DNA from: Allacma fusca
Taxonomy: Eukaryota > Arthropoda > Collembola > Symphypleona > Sminthuridae
DNA: 64,000 bases
NCBI GenBank assembly: GCA_947179485.1
Contig: OX359246.1
Span: 18,166,001 to 18,230,000, forward strand
Direction of reading: 5' to 3'
The translations under genes and the position numbers were made by a program. The notes beneath the pieces were generated by a model, which was not told the DNA's origin, did not search any database, and saw only the letters and a program-made list of their open reading frames with translations. Positions 11,929-23,998 of the stretch are shown here, in pieces (the first letter of the stretch is position 1; every line of letters starts with the position of its first letter).

Positions 11929-12738
11929 TTAGGAATCTGAATTTAGTTTCAACTTTTCGAACAATCCACTTCACAATGTACTAAATGATTATTGAAATTC
12001 TGTCTACGAATAAATACAGCGTAGAGCGGAAGCTACAAGTTGGCATACAGCCGACGACTGTCGAACCAAGTTGGCATACAATTGTCGGCCCAATCTACAA
12101 GTTGGCATACAGCCGACGGCCGACGATCCGTCCAAGTTAGCATACAGCCGACAATTGTCGATACAATCTAGCCTACGATCGAGATATCACCAGCAAGTTG
12201 GCATACAGCCGACGAATACAATGTAGCGGACAGCCGACAATCGTCGCTCCAACTTAGCATACGAAGTAATTCAAGAACATGCAAGTTTTTTCATAATTTC
12301 TTCAACCCATCTCCAAAGGAGACGAGGTCGAAAGGAATTCTGATTACAGGAAGGGGTAAGGTAGGGTATAACTGAAACGGCAAATTGTAATCCTCGTTCA
12401 GTCCCAAAACAAAGACAATTTTTACGATGACGTATAGGGTTCATTCTTTTATTACGTCATCAAAATTTTGCTATACTTTTACCCTCCTCCCCCTGTCTAG
12501 ATAATCAAGTTCATCGCCGACTGTTCACTCCCCTTCGTCCTTTTATTATGTCATCAGTAAACACTGACACACCTGTGACAATATCACGTGGTACGGTTTT
12601 ATTCGTATTAATATGAAGGAGTCTAAACGTTGAATTCAATACGTTTCATTCATACAATGAATGCTACTGTGTGAATAGACTGTAGTCTACGCAGCTCACT
12701 TTCAGCTTTTTTCAGCTTTGGCTTTTAGTTGTTTGGTA

Positions 12739-14553
12739 CATAGCTGCACTTACATATGCACTAGTCTAGTCAAGTCTAATCTTTGTTGGCCGTGGTATTG
12801 ACTAGTTTAGTCTAGTCAATTCACAATGGTTTCCAAGAAATCTTAGTCAAGTCAAGTCAAAGTCACTTTTTGAGTCGAAAATCCTATTCAAGTCATTCTA
12901 GTCTCCTAGTCACTTGCATTTTATTATTTATTATCTAAATCAAATCTAACCCAAACCCTGAAAACAATATCAAAGTAGTCCTTATTTAGTTTAACAGTTT
13001 TAAGTATGTATGAAGGAAATGTTCCATATAATTATAGGAATTAAATAATTATCTGGCATGAATAAAGAATTGAAACAAATTGTGAAATATTTTGATAATC
13101 AATGCACTAGAACGGTTAATGCTCAGGGAACTAACGGATAGTACCATTTCATAAGTCCAGTTTTGCTGAGTCTGGTTAGGCTTTTCTAATTATAAATTTT
13201 TTATGTTTAAATTAATAAATTCTGAGTACAATATTTGTTACTCCAACTGCGGTGGCTCTACAGAAGTTATGTGAGCACGAGCAATGGCCGATAGCTCAGA
13301 GAATAGTCCGAAATTAGTTGCGATTCTATCGTTATAACGTCAGTTTTTGTTATCTTCTGTAGATGTGATTTCATTTAGTTGTTTTTTTCTGTGCCTTTTT
13401 TGCGGGCGGGTTTTCTGGTGATGCTTTACTTTTCAGGATTTCTATTGTTCCTTCTTTAAAAGTTTTCTCACTACCTCAGATTTATTTTTGTATGAAATGT
13501 TTACTGCATTAGCTTCGGCCTCAATTATTCGGGATATTTATATAAATCTGTATGTCTGGTGAGATTTAATAGATTTTCGACTGGACCTTGGGCGATTCAT
13601 TTTAATATAAATGAGTGTTTTTATTAAATTTTAAAAAAATTACAACAATCGGCAAGAAAACTCCGAGTTCGTGGGGTTATATCTTGAAACAGGATACTGA
13701 CCCGAAACAAACCGCCATCGTTGTGTAGCAACAGTTCAAGGACAGTTGAGGTAAATCGAGTGGGATTGGGCCCCCAGTCACCAGACCTTAACCCACTTGA
13801 ACATCTCTGGGCGGAACTTGAGAAACAAATGAAGAATCGCCGCCAAAAAACAAAAATGTACTAATTGGAACATCACTGGGTGAAAGGGAGAAAATCCCCC
13901 CGGGGTAGCCCCGAATTTAATCGAGTCAATGCCAAGACGTATCCTAGCGGTCATACAGGCCATGGGCTATGTGGCTGGATATTGATTGTAGGTCAAATGA
14001 ATTTATTGTTTGAGTAGATAATTAAAATTTATAAGGGTGGGAACAATTTTTTGACCAATTATTTTGGGATGTAGGCCCCTGATCGATATTTTTGGTAGCG
14101 GGTTACACATTTGGTCAAAATAATTTCCCCGTAAATTATAGTCACATGCATGTCTTTTATTCTAGTGGTGTTTTGGTTTACCAAAATGTATATCATGAAG
14201 AATATTTGACATGAGGCCATACATGACCATGATATAGAAATTGCTTATGGTTTGGAGCCTTTATTGTCGTTAGGAGTTTACCCATTTCCTCCTAAAACTG
14301 CTTCATTGAATGATTTAGGCATCATTTCAAGACATTCACAAATTGACTAGACTAGTTCCTGCACATTTTTCACATAGTCAAGTCAAGCCAATCATTATAA
14401 TTTATAATGCAAGATTTTTCTAGTCAAGTCAATTCTTTGTGGTATTCGGTGCTTGCTAGCCAAGTCAAACTAGTAAAATTTACGAAAACCCTTAACTAGT
14501 CAAGTCAAGTCTCTCATTTCTTAGTCAAGTTTGACTAGACTAGTGCAGCAGTG
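12739..14553. mobile_element. hAT-like element with TAGTCAAGTC arrays, TSD GTTTGGTA
   Basis: TSDs GTTTGGTA lie at 12731-12738 and 14554-14561. Ends are CATAGCTGCACT and AGTGCAGCAGTG. Subterminal regions on both sides (12739-12920 and 14340-14553) hold inverted arrays of TAGTCAAGTC/GACTTGACTA. It is nested inside the 12028-15121 element and itself contains a Tc1-type transposase relic. Confidence 0.8.
13645..13862 (+). pseudogene. Tc1/mariner transposase relic (C-terminal catalytic region)
   Basis: The frame ILKQDTDPKQTA corresponds to the QDNDPKHTA motif of Tc1-like transposases. After two stop codons and a frame change, SPDLNPLEHLWAELEKQ (tca at about 13776 onward) matches the SPDLNPIEHLW signature that carries the third acidic catalytic residue. 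The relic ends at a TAA near 13862. It is clearly dead and lacks the N-terminal HTH region. Confidence 0.75.
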
Positions 14554-15756
14554 GTTTGGTAAACCTCAGTAATTTTTTTTATTTGAATTTCCCGCGGATG
14601 ATGTTACTGTCGTCATTTATATTAAAACCTCCCCCTCCTATCTTCGTCATCGTCATTTCTTCTTGTGCCCCCTCCCCCTTTGATGATGACGTAATAAAAG
14701 AATGAACCCTATACGTCATCGTAAAAATTCATGGCTTTGTTTTGGGACTGAACGAGGATTACAATTTGCCGTTTCAGTTATACCCTACCTTACCCCTTCC
14801 TGAATTCAGAATTCCTTTCGACCTCGTCTCCTTTGGAGATGGGTTGAAGAAATTATGAAAAAACTTGCATGTTCTTGAATTACTTCGTATGCTAAGTTGG
14901 AGCAACGATTGTCGGCTGTCGGCTAAATTGTATTCGTCGGCTGTATGCCAACTTGCTGGTGATATCTCGATCGTAGGCTAGATTGTATCGACAATTGTCG
15001 GCTGTATGCTAACTTGGACGGATCGTCGGCCGTCGGCTGTATGCCAACTTGTAGATTGGGCCGACAATTGTATGCCAACTTGGTTCGACAGTCGTCGGCT
15101 GTATGCCAACTTGTAGCTTCCTCCTAAAACACTGAACAACTGAACATTTCCCTAAAACACTGAACAACTGAACATTTCCCTAAAACACTGAACAACTGAA
15201 CAGCTGAACAACTGAACGTTACACTAAAACACTGAACCACTGAACAACTGAACCACTGAACATTATACTGAACAACTGAACCACTGAACCAATAGGAGTT
15301 TTTACCCTTTTACAGAGAAAGCAAAGATGTAATTTTAATCATCGTCATATTATAACTTGTAACCGATAATGGATCAAGTAACCGCGTGCGTCGATCGATA
15401 CAAACCATATTTAGGGTCGTACTAAACACTAAACCCCCTTAACCTCTGAACCTACTGAACCTACTCTAAAGAAACATGCAATTTAAAGATACAGTTTCAG
15501 AATTTTCAAACCATCCTCTGGACATGACTATTTTCTGAACCTCTCTGAACCCCCTCTTAAAGTCATTGCATTAGGTCTGAACCCCTCTGAACCCCATCTT
15601 AAAGTCAATCCACCAGCTCTGAACCGCTCTGAAAAATCTTACAGTCAATCCATCAGGTCTGAACCCCCTCTTAAAGTCCAAACATCACGTCTGAACTCCT
15701 CTGAACCCTTTCTCAAAGTCATTGCACCAGGTCTGAGTCCGTGTTTGTTCTAAATT

Positions 15757-15931
15757 CAGGGGTGGATTTACGGGGCGGCTAACCCTGGCCCGGCCAGGGT
15801 AAAAAATTTAGGGCCAGGGTAAAAAAATGTTGACTCAGGACCTCAGATTACATACATGCACATGCAAAGGCCCGCAAATCTATTTTTGGGGTTAGGGCCA
15901 GGGTAAAAATTATTTCATTAATCCACCCCTG
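15757..15931. mobile_element. Short hAT-like MITE, TSD TCTAAATT
   Basis: This 175-bp element has ends CAGGGGTGGATTTA and TTAATCCACCCCTG and perfect TSDs TCTAAATT at 15749-15756 and 15932-15939. Its interior contains repeated 'gggccagggtaaaaa'. It is nested inside the CTGAAC element. Confidence 0.85.
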
Positions 15932-15992
15932 TCTAAATTCTTCAGATGTATTTACTTATTTCATTCAGGGTTGCACAATTGAACATTCCATA

Positions 15993-16636
15993 TAGTGGTC
16001 GGAACGATTCAATTCAATTCAGAAATTTTCGATTCAATTCAATTAGTTATGTGGACTGAATCATAAACCGTTTTGAGATTCGGTCCAGTATAAAAACAAT
16101 TCAATTCAATTCGGTTTTACTCTATGAATTGAACTGAATTGAAAATCGTTTGTTTTTTGCGGAATAACAAATTAAGCACGCAGCACCTGCTAAAACACGT
16201 AAATGTGTTTTACTCATTCATTTAGAAATACATGAATTAATAATCATTTAATAATATCAAATTAAGTTTTAATATTAAAATTATTATTTAATTCATATTT
16301 CTTAACTTAATAATCAGAGTTGAATTAAATTATGAGACGTCAGAACATTGCTGAATGTAAGCTGTTTCGAATGATCCAAAACAATTACCACAACGTTAAG
16401 ACGAAAGTGTGCATATTTTTCACGCCTCTGCTTCACGCTATACGAGGTTTCAGTAACCGGTTAATTTGACCAATGATTAATCGTTTGGACTGCAATTCAG
16501 AGTAAACAATTCAAATCAGTCCAGCAGTGTGAACTGAATCGTTCGGTTCGGTTCAATATGTAAACCGAATTGAAAAAACTACGAATCGAATTGAATCGAA
16601 AAATTTCGGTTCTGGACTGAATTAGTCCGACCACTA
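15993..16636. mobile_element. hAT-like MITE with GATTCAATTC arrays, TSD ATTCCATA/G
   Basis: Ends are TAGTGGTCGGAACGATTC and GTCCGACCACTA. TSDs at 15985-15992 (ATTCCATA) and 16637-16644 (ATTCCATG) match at 7 of 8. Both subterminal regions are arrays of GATTCAATTC or its complement. It is related in plan, and in its TAGTGGTC terminus, to the element at 21080-21940. Confidence 0.75.
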
Positions 16637-17691
16637 ATTCCATGGCCTTTTGGACGTTCTCATTTTGTGTCATTTTGGGCACTTTGGGAATATTCAGCCT
16701 GAGGCATGTTTAAATGGACAATTTTATGAAATACGTTATTATTTTTTTATATTATCGGAAGATCTCGTTCGCGTGCGTGATGATGTAAAATTATCATTCC
16801 TTGGAGACTAAACATTGTTGTAAGAATGCAACACAAAAATATTTAAAACTGATAAGAAATCCATTGTTAATGAATTTCAAAACTCGTCATAAGCAGTCAC
16901 TGTAAATTTAAAGTGTTTGCCATGTAAAATTTCGAACTACAATTACTTTATTATTTGGGCGAATAAAAATTTACTATATAAGCTCATAGTTTTGAAATAT
17001 TTTATAACCGCAAAATCTCATCCAAAACTCAGTATTAATGAATTTTTGTTTTTGATAGATTTTTTGTGTTGTTTTTACTGTTCATTAACAAAATATGAAG
17101 TATTCACAGACACTAGCGAAATTGTTCTTTGAAAACCCCGTAAAGTCATCTATAATAAGGTTGAGTGTTTGCAACCCTTCAAAATGAATGTTGCTAAATT
17201 TTTAAGGTTTTTTTTAATTATATTTATTCAGCACAGGACTTCATTTCCAATTGAATTAAATTCCTAAAGATGGAAAATCATTACACAAATAGTAACAAAA
17301 TTTGAGAGGGTTTCAGACCTGGTGCATTAGCTTAAAGATGGGGTTCCGAGGGGTTCAGAGCTGGTTTATTAACTTTAAGATGGGGTTCAGAGGGGTTTAG
17401 AGAGGTTCAGAAAATAGTCATGTCCAAAAGCTGGTTTGAAATTTCTGAACCTGTGGCTTTAAATTTAATGTTTCCTTAGAGTAGGTTCAGTAGGTTCAGA
17501 GGTTAAGGGGGTTTAGTTTTTAGTTCGACCCTAAATAGGGGTTGTATCGATCGACGCAGGCTGTTGCTTGATCCATTATCGGTTATAAGTTATAATTTGA
17601 CGATGATTAAAATTACATCTTTGCTTTCCCTGTAAAAGGGTAAAAGCTCCTATTGGTTCAGTTGTTCAGTGGTTCAGTTGTTCAGTGTAAT

Positions 17692-17832
17692 GTTCAGTGG
17701 TTCAGTGTTTTAGTGTAATGTTCAGTGGTTCAGTGTTTTAGTGTAATGTTCAGTGGTTCAGTGTTTTAGTGTAATGTTCAGTGGTTCAGTGTTTTAGTGT
17801 AATGTTCAGTGGTTCAGTGTTTTAGTGTAATG
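17692..17832 (+). repeat. 28-bp tandem repeat, about five copies
   Basis: The unit 'gttcagtggttcagtgtttt' plus 'agtgtaat' repeats in perfect phase about five times in the right arm of the CTGAAC element. The left arm carries a related 28-bp period (CTAAAACACTGAACAACTGA plus ACATTTCC), so the arrays seem to expand independently. Confidence 0.8.
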
Positions 17833-17900
17833 TTCAGTTGTTCAGTTGTTCAGTGTTTTAGGGAAATGTTCAGTTGTTCAGTTGTTCAGTGTTTTAGGGA

Positions 17901-20900
17901 GACCCCTCAAATTTAACAGCAACAGTTTACAAAAGTCTTCCGCTTGAGGATGCGTATAGAGTGCCGTAATCATTTTCTACCTCTCATTGTCAACATAAGG
18001 GTGTGACTCCAAATTATTTAATTCCTTCTGCTTCTGCCTTCTTCTAGTAAATTTAGTTCCAGGTTTTATAAAATTTGCTTCATTGACATGGATCAAGATT
18101 TGAGGTCACAGGGTTCAAAGTAGTTTATTTTGTAAAAAAAGTTTTTTAAAATCTTGATTTTTTAATTCTTTAATTCTCATTCAGAATTCGTTTGGGAAAG
18201 TGTTTTAACGTACATTTGGGGGAAATTTGAAAGGCGTGTCCTGGAGCTATTGCACATGTCACTATAATGTGAATTCTGGTCATGACAGGAGGAGACAGGG
18301 ACCGCGCTTAGAGAAATTGTTCATGAGAGGCGTAATAAATTAAAGAAAAATGGCAGTTTGTCTTTTTATCATGGATGAACTGGCCGTTATTGGGAAGTTG
18401 CTTTCAACGGCTACGTGCTCAGGTCTGCGTGCATGCCCAGGTCTGTCCAGAATCCCTAAAAAAGCAACCTCTATGCTTTCACCAATACCTCAATAAGTGT
18501 CTTTTCCTGATATCTCCTGACCAACTTGATGTAATTCCAATATCAAAACCTTAAAGTCAATGGGAGATCATTGCGAACCTCCATGAATATTTATGTTCGC
18601 GTAATCTTCAAAGTCTTCAATATTTGAGGGTGTTCCACTAATCAGAAATACATGAAATTATATTTTAAGACGCTTTTCATAACTAGGATGTTGATATAAA
18701 ATTTTGGTGATGTGATCATCAAGGGATCACCCCTTAAATATTAGTTGAATCCTTAAGTTGGATTACCGGTCACTTATGTACATACATGACATGTTGAGCA
18801 TACCAGTTCTTTTTTTTCTTTCTTTCGTGCAAGAAAATGCTTTGATTTTCATTTATAAGAATAATATTTTGCACGAATGCAAGAAAACAATGAAACGCTA
18901 TTCTTTTTTAGCATTTCTTTTTTGTTTACTTGGGCAGGTTTAATTTATAGTAACCAAGTGTTAATACAACTTAGTCCTGTCCAAGTCAACGAAAAATAAT
19001 GTAGTAGTAGTAAGTAAAATAAAATAGTATGCGTGTACTTCTTATCGCCAATAGTTATCAGCTCATGAATAATTAGTTCAAGCTCAAGTAGAAAATTGTA
19101 TGAGTTAAAAATACGTATAACTGCATTGTACGGTGAACAGAAACTTAACCCCAGAGAACTGATTTGGAAGGTAGGCAAAATGTCCCCCTGTGGTTAAAGA
19201 AAGGCTTCATAAAATTTATCGAAAATTGTAGGTGAAGGAATGGCGGGTTATAAATAGCCATCGGATGTACTAAAGGCTTCGTTCGGATGATTTCTGACGC
19301 ATAAAACACAACCGATAGAAGGAATCTGGAAGGTAGGTTGCATATTTCCCTGGAGGTGGAAGGAAGGCTTCATAAAATTTATCAAAAATGGTAGGTGAAG
19401 GAAGGGTGTCGTCGACAAACCCGAGGACAACAACAACACTCGGCCTGCAATAACTCAGGGAGAATGACAAAGAACAAAATTGTAGCACTGGATGAAAAAT
19501 TACATTAATTTTTCTTCTAATTGTATGGATAATGAATGGGTGTAGAATCCACTAGGTGTTTTTTTGGGAAAATAAGTATTTACTGCAATTATTTTAACTC
19601 ATTAAATAATTCACTACAATTAATAAACTTTTTCACTTCATACCATTTTTCAGGCACAAATATTTCACCAAACAGGACAATTAATATTTAAATTAATAGT
19701 TAAATACTTTGACAAAATTTCTAAGAACTCTTTTTAAAATATAACAGTAGTTAAATAAAATAACTTCAAGGAAATATAAAATAGGAAAGTGCGGAGAGAT
19801 TTACGAGTACACCTCGACTCTACGGCTTTAGGACGAAGAATAATCTCTTCCAACAAATTCATTCCAAAAATGGACCACAGTAACTGTCCATATAGTAATA
19901 CAAAACGTTCAGCCCTCAACAGTAATAATTATTATTATGAGAACAACGTTCAAACTTATTATTAGTATTGCATTCCTAGATAATATTTATTCCCCAAGGG
20001 CTTGAACACTTGGTCCTCATAAATTCCCAGAACGTTCGTTCTCTCCAACTCCTCCAGCGTTCCTGGAAATTCCATAGCCGGAGGCACTACACAATCCATC
20101 CACAGCTGCAACTCCGCCATTGTCAGTTGGTGCTGCCTCCTGATTGGATCCCTTCGCTATTTTCCCTACCTCTACGTTAGGAATGTCAGCCATGTTATTC
20201 TCAACGTTACCAAGAACGTTACTTGAGAATGTCTCTGTTGCTTTTTGCGACGAAAAAGGGCAGGTTATAAGTAGCCTTCGGATAGAGACTTCTTGCGGAT
20301 GTTGCCTGACATAAAATACAAGCAGAAAATGTGTCGATACAGTTGATCAAAACTATTTCGTTTTCAACATTCATGCACGTTTTGATAGCATTTTTATAAT
20401 AATTCTGTAATAAATGAAGGCTCGAGATGAAGAAGGAAAATGTTTGGAGGAAGCCTGAAGGCTGTGCGAATTAGTTAAAAAATTGAAGCAGGACTGCTGC
20501 TGATGAAAGGCAAATAATTTTAAAGGCTCCATTGATTGCTAGAAAGAAGAAAGTCATTTTTTGAAGGCTTGAAGGGAGGCCCTTTCATTTGGACTTCTCC
20601 GTTACTGTGAGGGAGAATTAATCTTTGACTTATCTGTCACCTTAAGTTACTCATTTGATCCCATATACAATTCACAGCTCGTTCCCTATGACTATGACTT
20701 AAGTCTCATACTCATAATTCTCAGTGTGAAGAACTGTCAAAGAGCTCCCTAGAAAGACATTAACTTCCTACAGACGAGTATCTACACATATTCCCGAAAA
20801 ACATTTTATTCAAATAACGAGTCACTAAATTCAGAATGCTTAACAAATTCCGACTTTGGTCCATATACATAATCCCTGTGACCGCAATAATCAACGAGGT

Positions 20901-21071
20901 CAATCAGATTTTTCAAAAATTTATAAACAAGAATAGACTTCATAGCCTAAAATCAATTAAATGTTGGACCACTCAATTTTATTGGGAAAATCGTTTTGTA
21001 AACCTGCACAATAATTTATTAATCTTATTTGGCAATAATGACGCATACAGGGAAGTGGGCCATAAGGCCGT
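17901..21071. repeat. Unit 1/2 junction: blocks eta and alpha, and IR upstream remnant (mostly non-coding)
   Basis: 17905-18420 matches block eta downstream of the other coiled-coil genes ('ggtcacagggttcaa', 'cctggagctattgcacatgt'). About 19140-19480 and 20260-20660 are alpha-type repeats. 20690-21071 matches the region upstream of the intact IR genes. Apart from one 52-codon frame at 19962-20120, nothing looks coding. Confidence 0.55.
19962..20120 (-). CDS. 52-residue open frame, possible exon or gene fragment
   Basis: An ATG at 20120 opens MAELQLWMDCVVPPAMEFPG, followed by TLEELERTNVLGIYEDQVFK and a YYLGMQY end, then TAA at 19962-19964. The composition (few low-complexity runs, mixed hydrophobic and charged residues) looks protein-like, and local GC is higher than the surroundings. 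I do not recognise the family. It could be an exon whose partners are lost, or a captured fragment. It is absent from the equivalent place in the other units. Confidence 0.35.
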   Translation of the reverse strand: MAELQLWMDCVVPPAMEFPGTLEELERTNVLGIYEDQVFKPLGNKYYLGMQY

Positions 21072-21079
21072 ATACGGTC

Positions 21080-21940
21080 TAGTGGTCCCGATCTTTCAAT
21101 TCTGAATCAAAAAAACTCGATTCGATTCAATTCAATTCTGATTCATCATTTTTCGATTCAATTCAATTCTGATTCATCATTTTTCGATTCAATTCAAAAG
21201 ATGAATTGAATCATTTCATTCAATTCACTTCATGAATGAAATCACGCAAAATGCCTTGAATCGCGATTCAAATGATTCACGTGCATCGTATTTGTTTGCA
21301 TATCCCGTTAAAAAACTCTCACGTGTTTCTGAAACATTTTTGTTGGAAAAACGGTTAGTCAATTATTTCGTAAACAATAATTTTTGTACATTAATTACAA
21401 CATTTATTATTAATTATTATTACAGCATTTACTAACGGTAGATTTTAGGTCATAATGGGACAATTAATTAGCAGGATATGCAACTCGAATTTGTTAATGT
21501 TACAGTCAACTCTCGGTAAAAGGGAAGCTCGTGGCACCGGAAAAATTCGTCCCTTATAAACAGTGTTATACATTGTGTAAATGGGAATCGGGAATCGGGA
21601 CTGTGAATCCCAATCCCTTATATCAAAAAATCCCTTGTAAGGGTATCCCTTATATAGCGAAGGTGACTGTATTGACAATTTTATTGATAGTGCAACTGAC
21701 TTATATTCTTCCGCTGTTTTATGTAGTCATTATAAAATCCTTCAATAAAATGTTTATGTTACCACCTTTTGCTGTCTGAATGATTTGAATCATCATTCGA
21801 TTCAATTCAGCACGCATAAATGAATCAAATGGAATCCTGTGAATCGTGAATTGAATCGAATCATTGTACGTCATTCAATTCATAAGCTGAATTGAATCAA
21901 ACCGCAAATTTTGAATGGAATTGAAAGATTGGGACCACTA
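21080..21940. mobile_element. hAT-like MITE with GATTCAATTC arrays, TSD ATACGGTC
   Basis: Ends TAGTGGTCCCGATCTTTCAA and its complement are nearly perfect. TSDs ATACGGTC lie at 21072-21079 and 21941-21948. Unit 3 supplies the empty site at about 26709-26720 ('ggccgtaaccagtgacgg'). Both ends carry TTCGATTCAATTC arrays. A smaller MITE is nested at 21503-21669. Open frames inside are not conserved. Confidence 0.85.
21503..21669. mobile_element. Short TA-flanked MITE (pogo/Tc1-like), nested
   Basis: Ends CAGTCAACTCTCGGTAAAAG and TATAGCGAAGGTGACTG form imperfect TIRs. TA dinucleotides flank both sides (21501-21502 and 21670-21671). The CAGTCRAC...CG.TA terminus resembles pogo/Tigger-type elements. 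The 167-bp length leaves no coding capacity. Confidence 0.6.
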
Positions 21941-21948
21941 ATACGGTC

Positions 21949-22462
21949 CAGTGACGGTGTAACGATGTATAAGTTTAGATTACAAAAACGGAAGTAATAG
22001 TAAATAATTATCAAAAGTTCCTATGTAAGTACGAAAGATTCAACCTGCCAAAATATCATCGTTGATAGGAACACATTCAAACGACTTTACATACTTATCT
22101 ACGCATGGTTTTGATGGTATGCTGGGTTTGATTACTATTTTATAACCAGTAATACATAAATGTATCAATATAGGAAGTGCTTACACGTTAACTTGATATA
22201 GCTCATTTTTGAATATCTTGAGGAGAATTTCTAACAATAAGACCCTACAGATTCCGTTGCGGCTCCAAAAAATGCAGCTAGACGTCATAACCGAATGTAT
22301 GAACGCATGATAATTATACTATGTACATTGTTGCGTAACCAAATTCAAATTGGAAACGCTAATATTTTTGAGAATGTTCGCTGAGGACTGCCGTCATTAA
22401 ATTTATATCCGATTATGTTCTGGAGCTGGAATGCAAGTCCGTAACACCAAAGTGCTGGCAAC
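21949..22462. repeat. Unit 2: IR upstream remnant fused to block delta
   Basis: About 21949-22040 matches IR upstream DNA ('ggaagtaatagtaaataatt'). It then jumps directly into block delta ('ctgccaaaatatcatcg'). The whole receptor body and its 3' flank are missing here. Near 22461 delta joins the coiled-coil gene inside its exon 3. Both joins look like deletions. Confidence 0.6.
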
Positions 22463-22835
22463 ACATATTGCTTCGATTCTGTCACAATCGATCAGTAGCG
22501 GTAACCTTCGTTTCCGCCCACAATTTGGCTGGACATAATACAAGGGACTAAACAGGGTGGACTTCGAATAGTTGGCTGAAAATAATTGGTTATGTTAATT
22601 CTCAGTCCTTCCATATCTCTTTAATTATATAATCAAACTAATTGTAATTTCATATTTGAAAAACAAGACTCTCACCCAACTTTATTGCGCAGGTCGGGGG
22701 CTCACGGGCACTCAAATTTGAGAAGATCTTCGAAATTCGTTCATCAAAAGCAATTCTTGACCTCTCAATCTTGGACGTGTGCTGAAGTTTTAAATCCTCG
22801 ATCCGAGCTTTCACCCACTCTGTTTCTTCATCAAC

Positions 22836-23513
22836 CAAAGCTGGGCACATATCCTACATTTATGCATAAATATACGCAGTTTTTTATGTATGTTCGCACA
22901 TATTCCGAATATTTGTATGTATTTTATGTAGGCTGCGTGTTTCCACTAAAACAAATGTATGATATATGTATGGCATGAATACTGTATTTACGAGTATGTA
23001 TGTTTAAAAGGCCGGGGAGATTTAGGTATGTATTATGTATGCACCGTGTATGTTCAGCGAGCTCCATCTGTATTTTCTTGGCACGGTCTGTGTTTATTGG
23101 TGTATTCGCATTTATTATTTCCTGCTGCAATGCAAACGATTTCTATACGTTGTGACTGAAACCTACGAAACTAGAAATTAACAATTTTAAACTTAACTAA
23201 TTAACAATATACACGCGCGAAGCCATGCTTCATTAGTTTTTATAAAGGTTCAGAACGTTCTACATGCACTTTTATAGGCACGTGTACATATATTTATACA
23301 TAAATTTATTTATATGATGAATATATGTATGATTACATTTCGGGACAAATTAATGTATGCATATATGTATGATTGCATTTCTGGACAAATTTATGTATGC
23401 ATATATGTATGATTGCATTTCTGGACAAATTTTTATATGCATATATGTATGCTCTTCGTAAACTATAAAATGTATGTAGGATTTAGGATACGCAATCTTT
23501 TTGCCCAGCTTTG
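22836..23513. mobile_element. hAT-like MITE inside exon 2, TSD TCATCAAC/TAATCAAC
   Basis: Ends are CAAAGCTGGGCA and TGCCCAGCTTTG. TSDs at 22828-22835 and 23514-23521 match at 7 of 8 and rebuild the exon sequence seen intact in unit 3 ('catcaacggtcatac'). The interior is rich in ATGTATG/CATACAT motifs, with a 40-bp tandem repeat near the right end. Confidence 0.8.
23331..23450 (+). repeat. 40-bp tandem repeat, three copies
   Basis: The unit 'gattgcatttctggacaaat' plus 'ttatgtatgcatatatgtat' is repeated three times with few changes, inside the hAT-like MITE in unit 2. Confidence 0.75.
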
Positions 23514-23998
23514 TAATCAACGGTCATGCTTCTAATTTTCTTGGGCACGTATTCCCCTGGCGGTTCTTTTGTAATTGAGCAAATGGAGGTTTCAGGTTCG
23601 GATGAGCTCGATAAAAACTTGCTCTCAGTGTTGAGATTATCGACGGGAATATTTTCTTTGATTTTGTTCATATCCAATTGCATTTGGTTCATGCTCTCCT
23701 TCAAAGCTTCATTTTCATGCTTCAGTTCTCTCAACGTTATTGACAGTTCCTCCAATTGAGATTTTAGGCCAGCAAGCAATTCATCCCTACAAATTACAAG
23801 CCTTTATATTTTTCAATAAAATTACAGATAAATACAAATATAAGTTGGTGGAAAATTTTTATGACAGTTAAAGTTTAAGCTGGAGTGGAATGCACGTAGT
23901 TTAGTATTTTGACTAATTTTTATAGTACTTATGAAGTAACACGTATTATAAATAAAATTCATGGAAAATTAGATTTTGATTGTAATTTTAACTTACAT

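Larger units (their letters stand above)
12028..15121. mobile_element. Large inverted-repeat element with AAGTTGGCATACAGCCGAC arrays
   Basis: The left arm (12028 to about 12470) and right arm (about 14680-15121) are near-perfect inverted copies. Outer ends are GGAAGCTACAAGTTGGCATAC and its complement. Each arm carries a cluster of AAGTTGGCATACAGCCGAC/CAATTGTCG motifs, followed by unique sequence ('ctccaaaggagacgaggtcg'). No TSD was found, perhaps because another element abuts it at 15122. The interior is largely a nested hAT-like element. No transposase belonging to this element was seen. Confidence 0.7.
15122..17900. mobile_element. Large inverted-repeat element with CTGAACAACTGAAC arrays
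   Basis: The outer ends, TCCTAAAACACTGAACAACTG and its complement, are at about 15122 and 17900. Arms of about 600 bp (15122-15755 and 17310-17900) are inverted copies that include unique sequence such as 'aaccgataatggatcaag' and 'acctctgaacctactgaac', plus arrays of TCTGAACCCC. The interior holds two smaller hAT-like elements. Host DNA resumes at about 17908. No 8-bp TSD was visible, so the insertion may be compound with its left neighbour. Confidence 0.65.
22463..23998 (-). pseudogene. Coiled-coil gene, unit 2 copy: 3' truncated and split by a MITE
   Basis: Recognisable parts are the split-ATG first exon (AT at 23997-23998), exon 2 (23786 down to 23514, then 22835 to 22676 beyond the insertion) and most of exon 3 (22575 to about 22463). 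The exon-2 frame begins MDELLAGLKSQLEELSITLR. A 678-bp hAT-like MITE interrupts exon 2 between MTVD and ETEWVKARIE. Exons 4-6 are absent, because block delta follows directly. Acceptors and donors of the remaining exons are otherwise intact, which suggests recent loss. Confidence 0.75.

Noticed and set aside
22836-23513. ATGTATG-rich stretch considered as telomere-like or satellite DNA
   Set aside because: TIRs CAAAGCTGGGCA and a near-perfect 8-bp TSD identify it as a MITE inside an exon.
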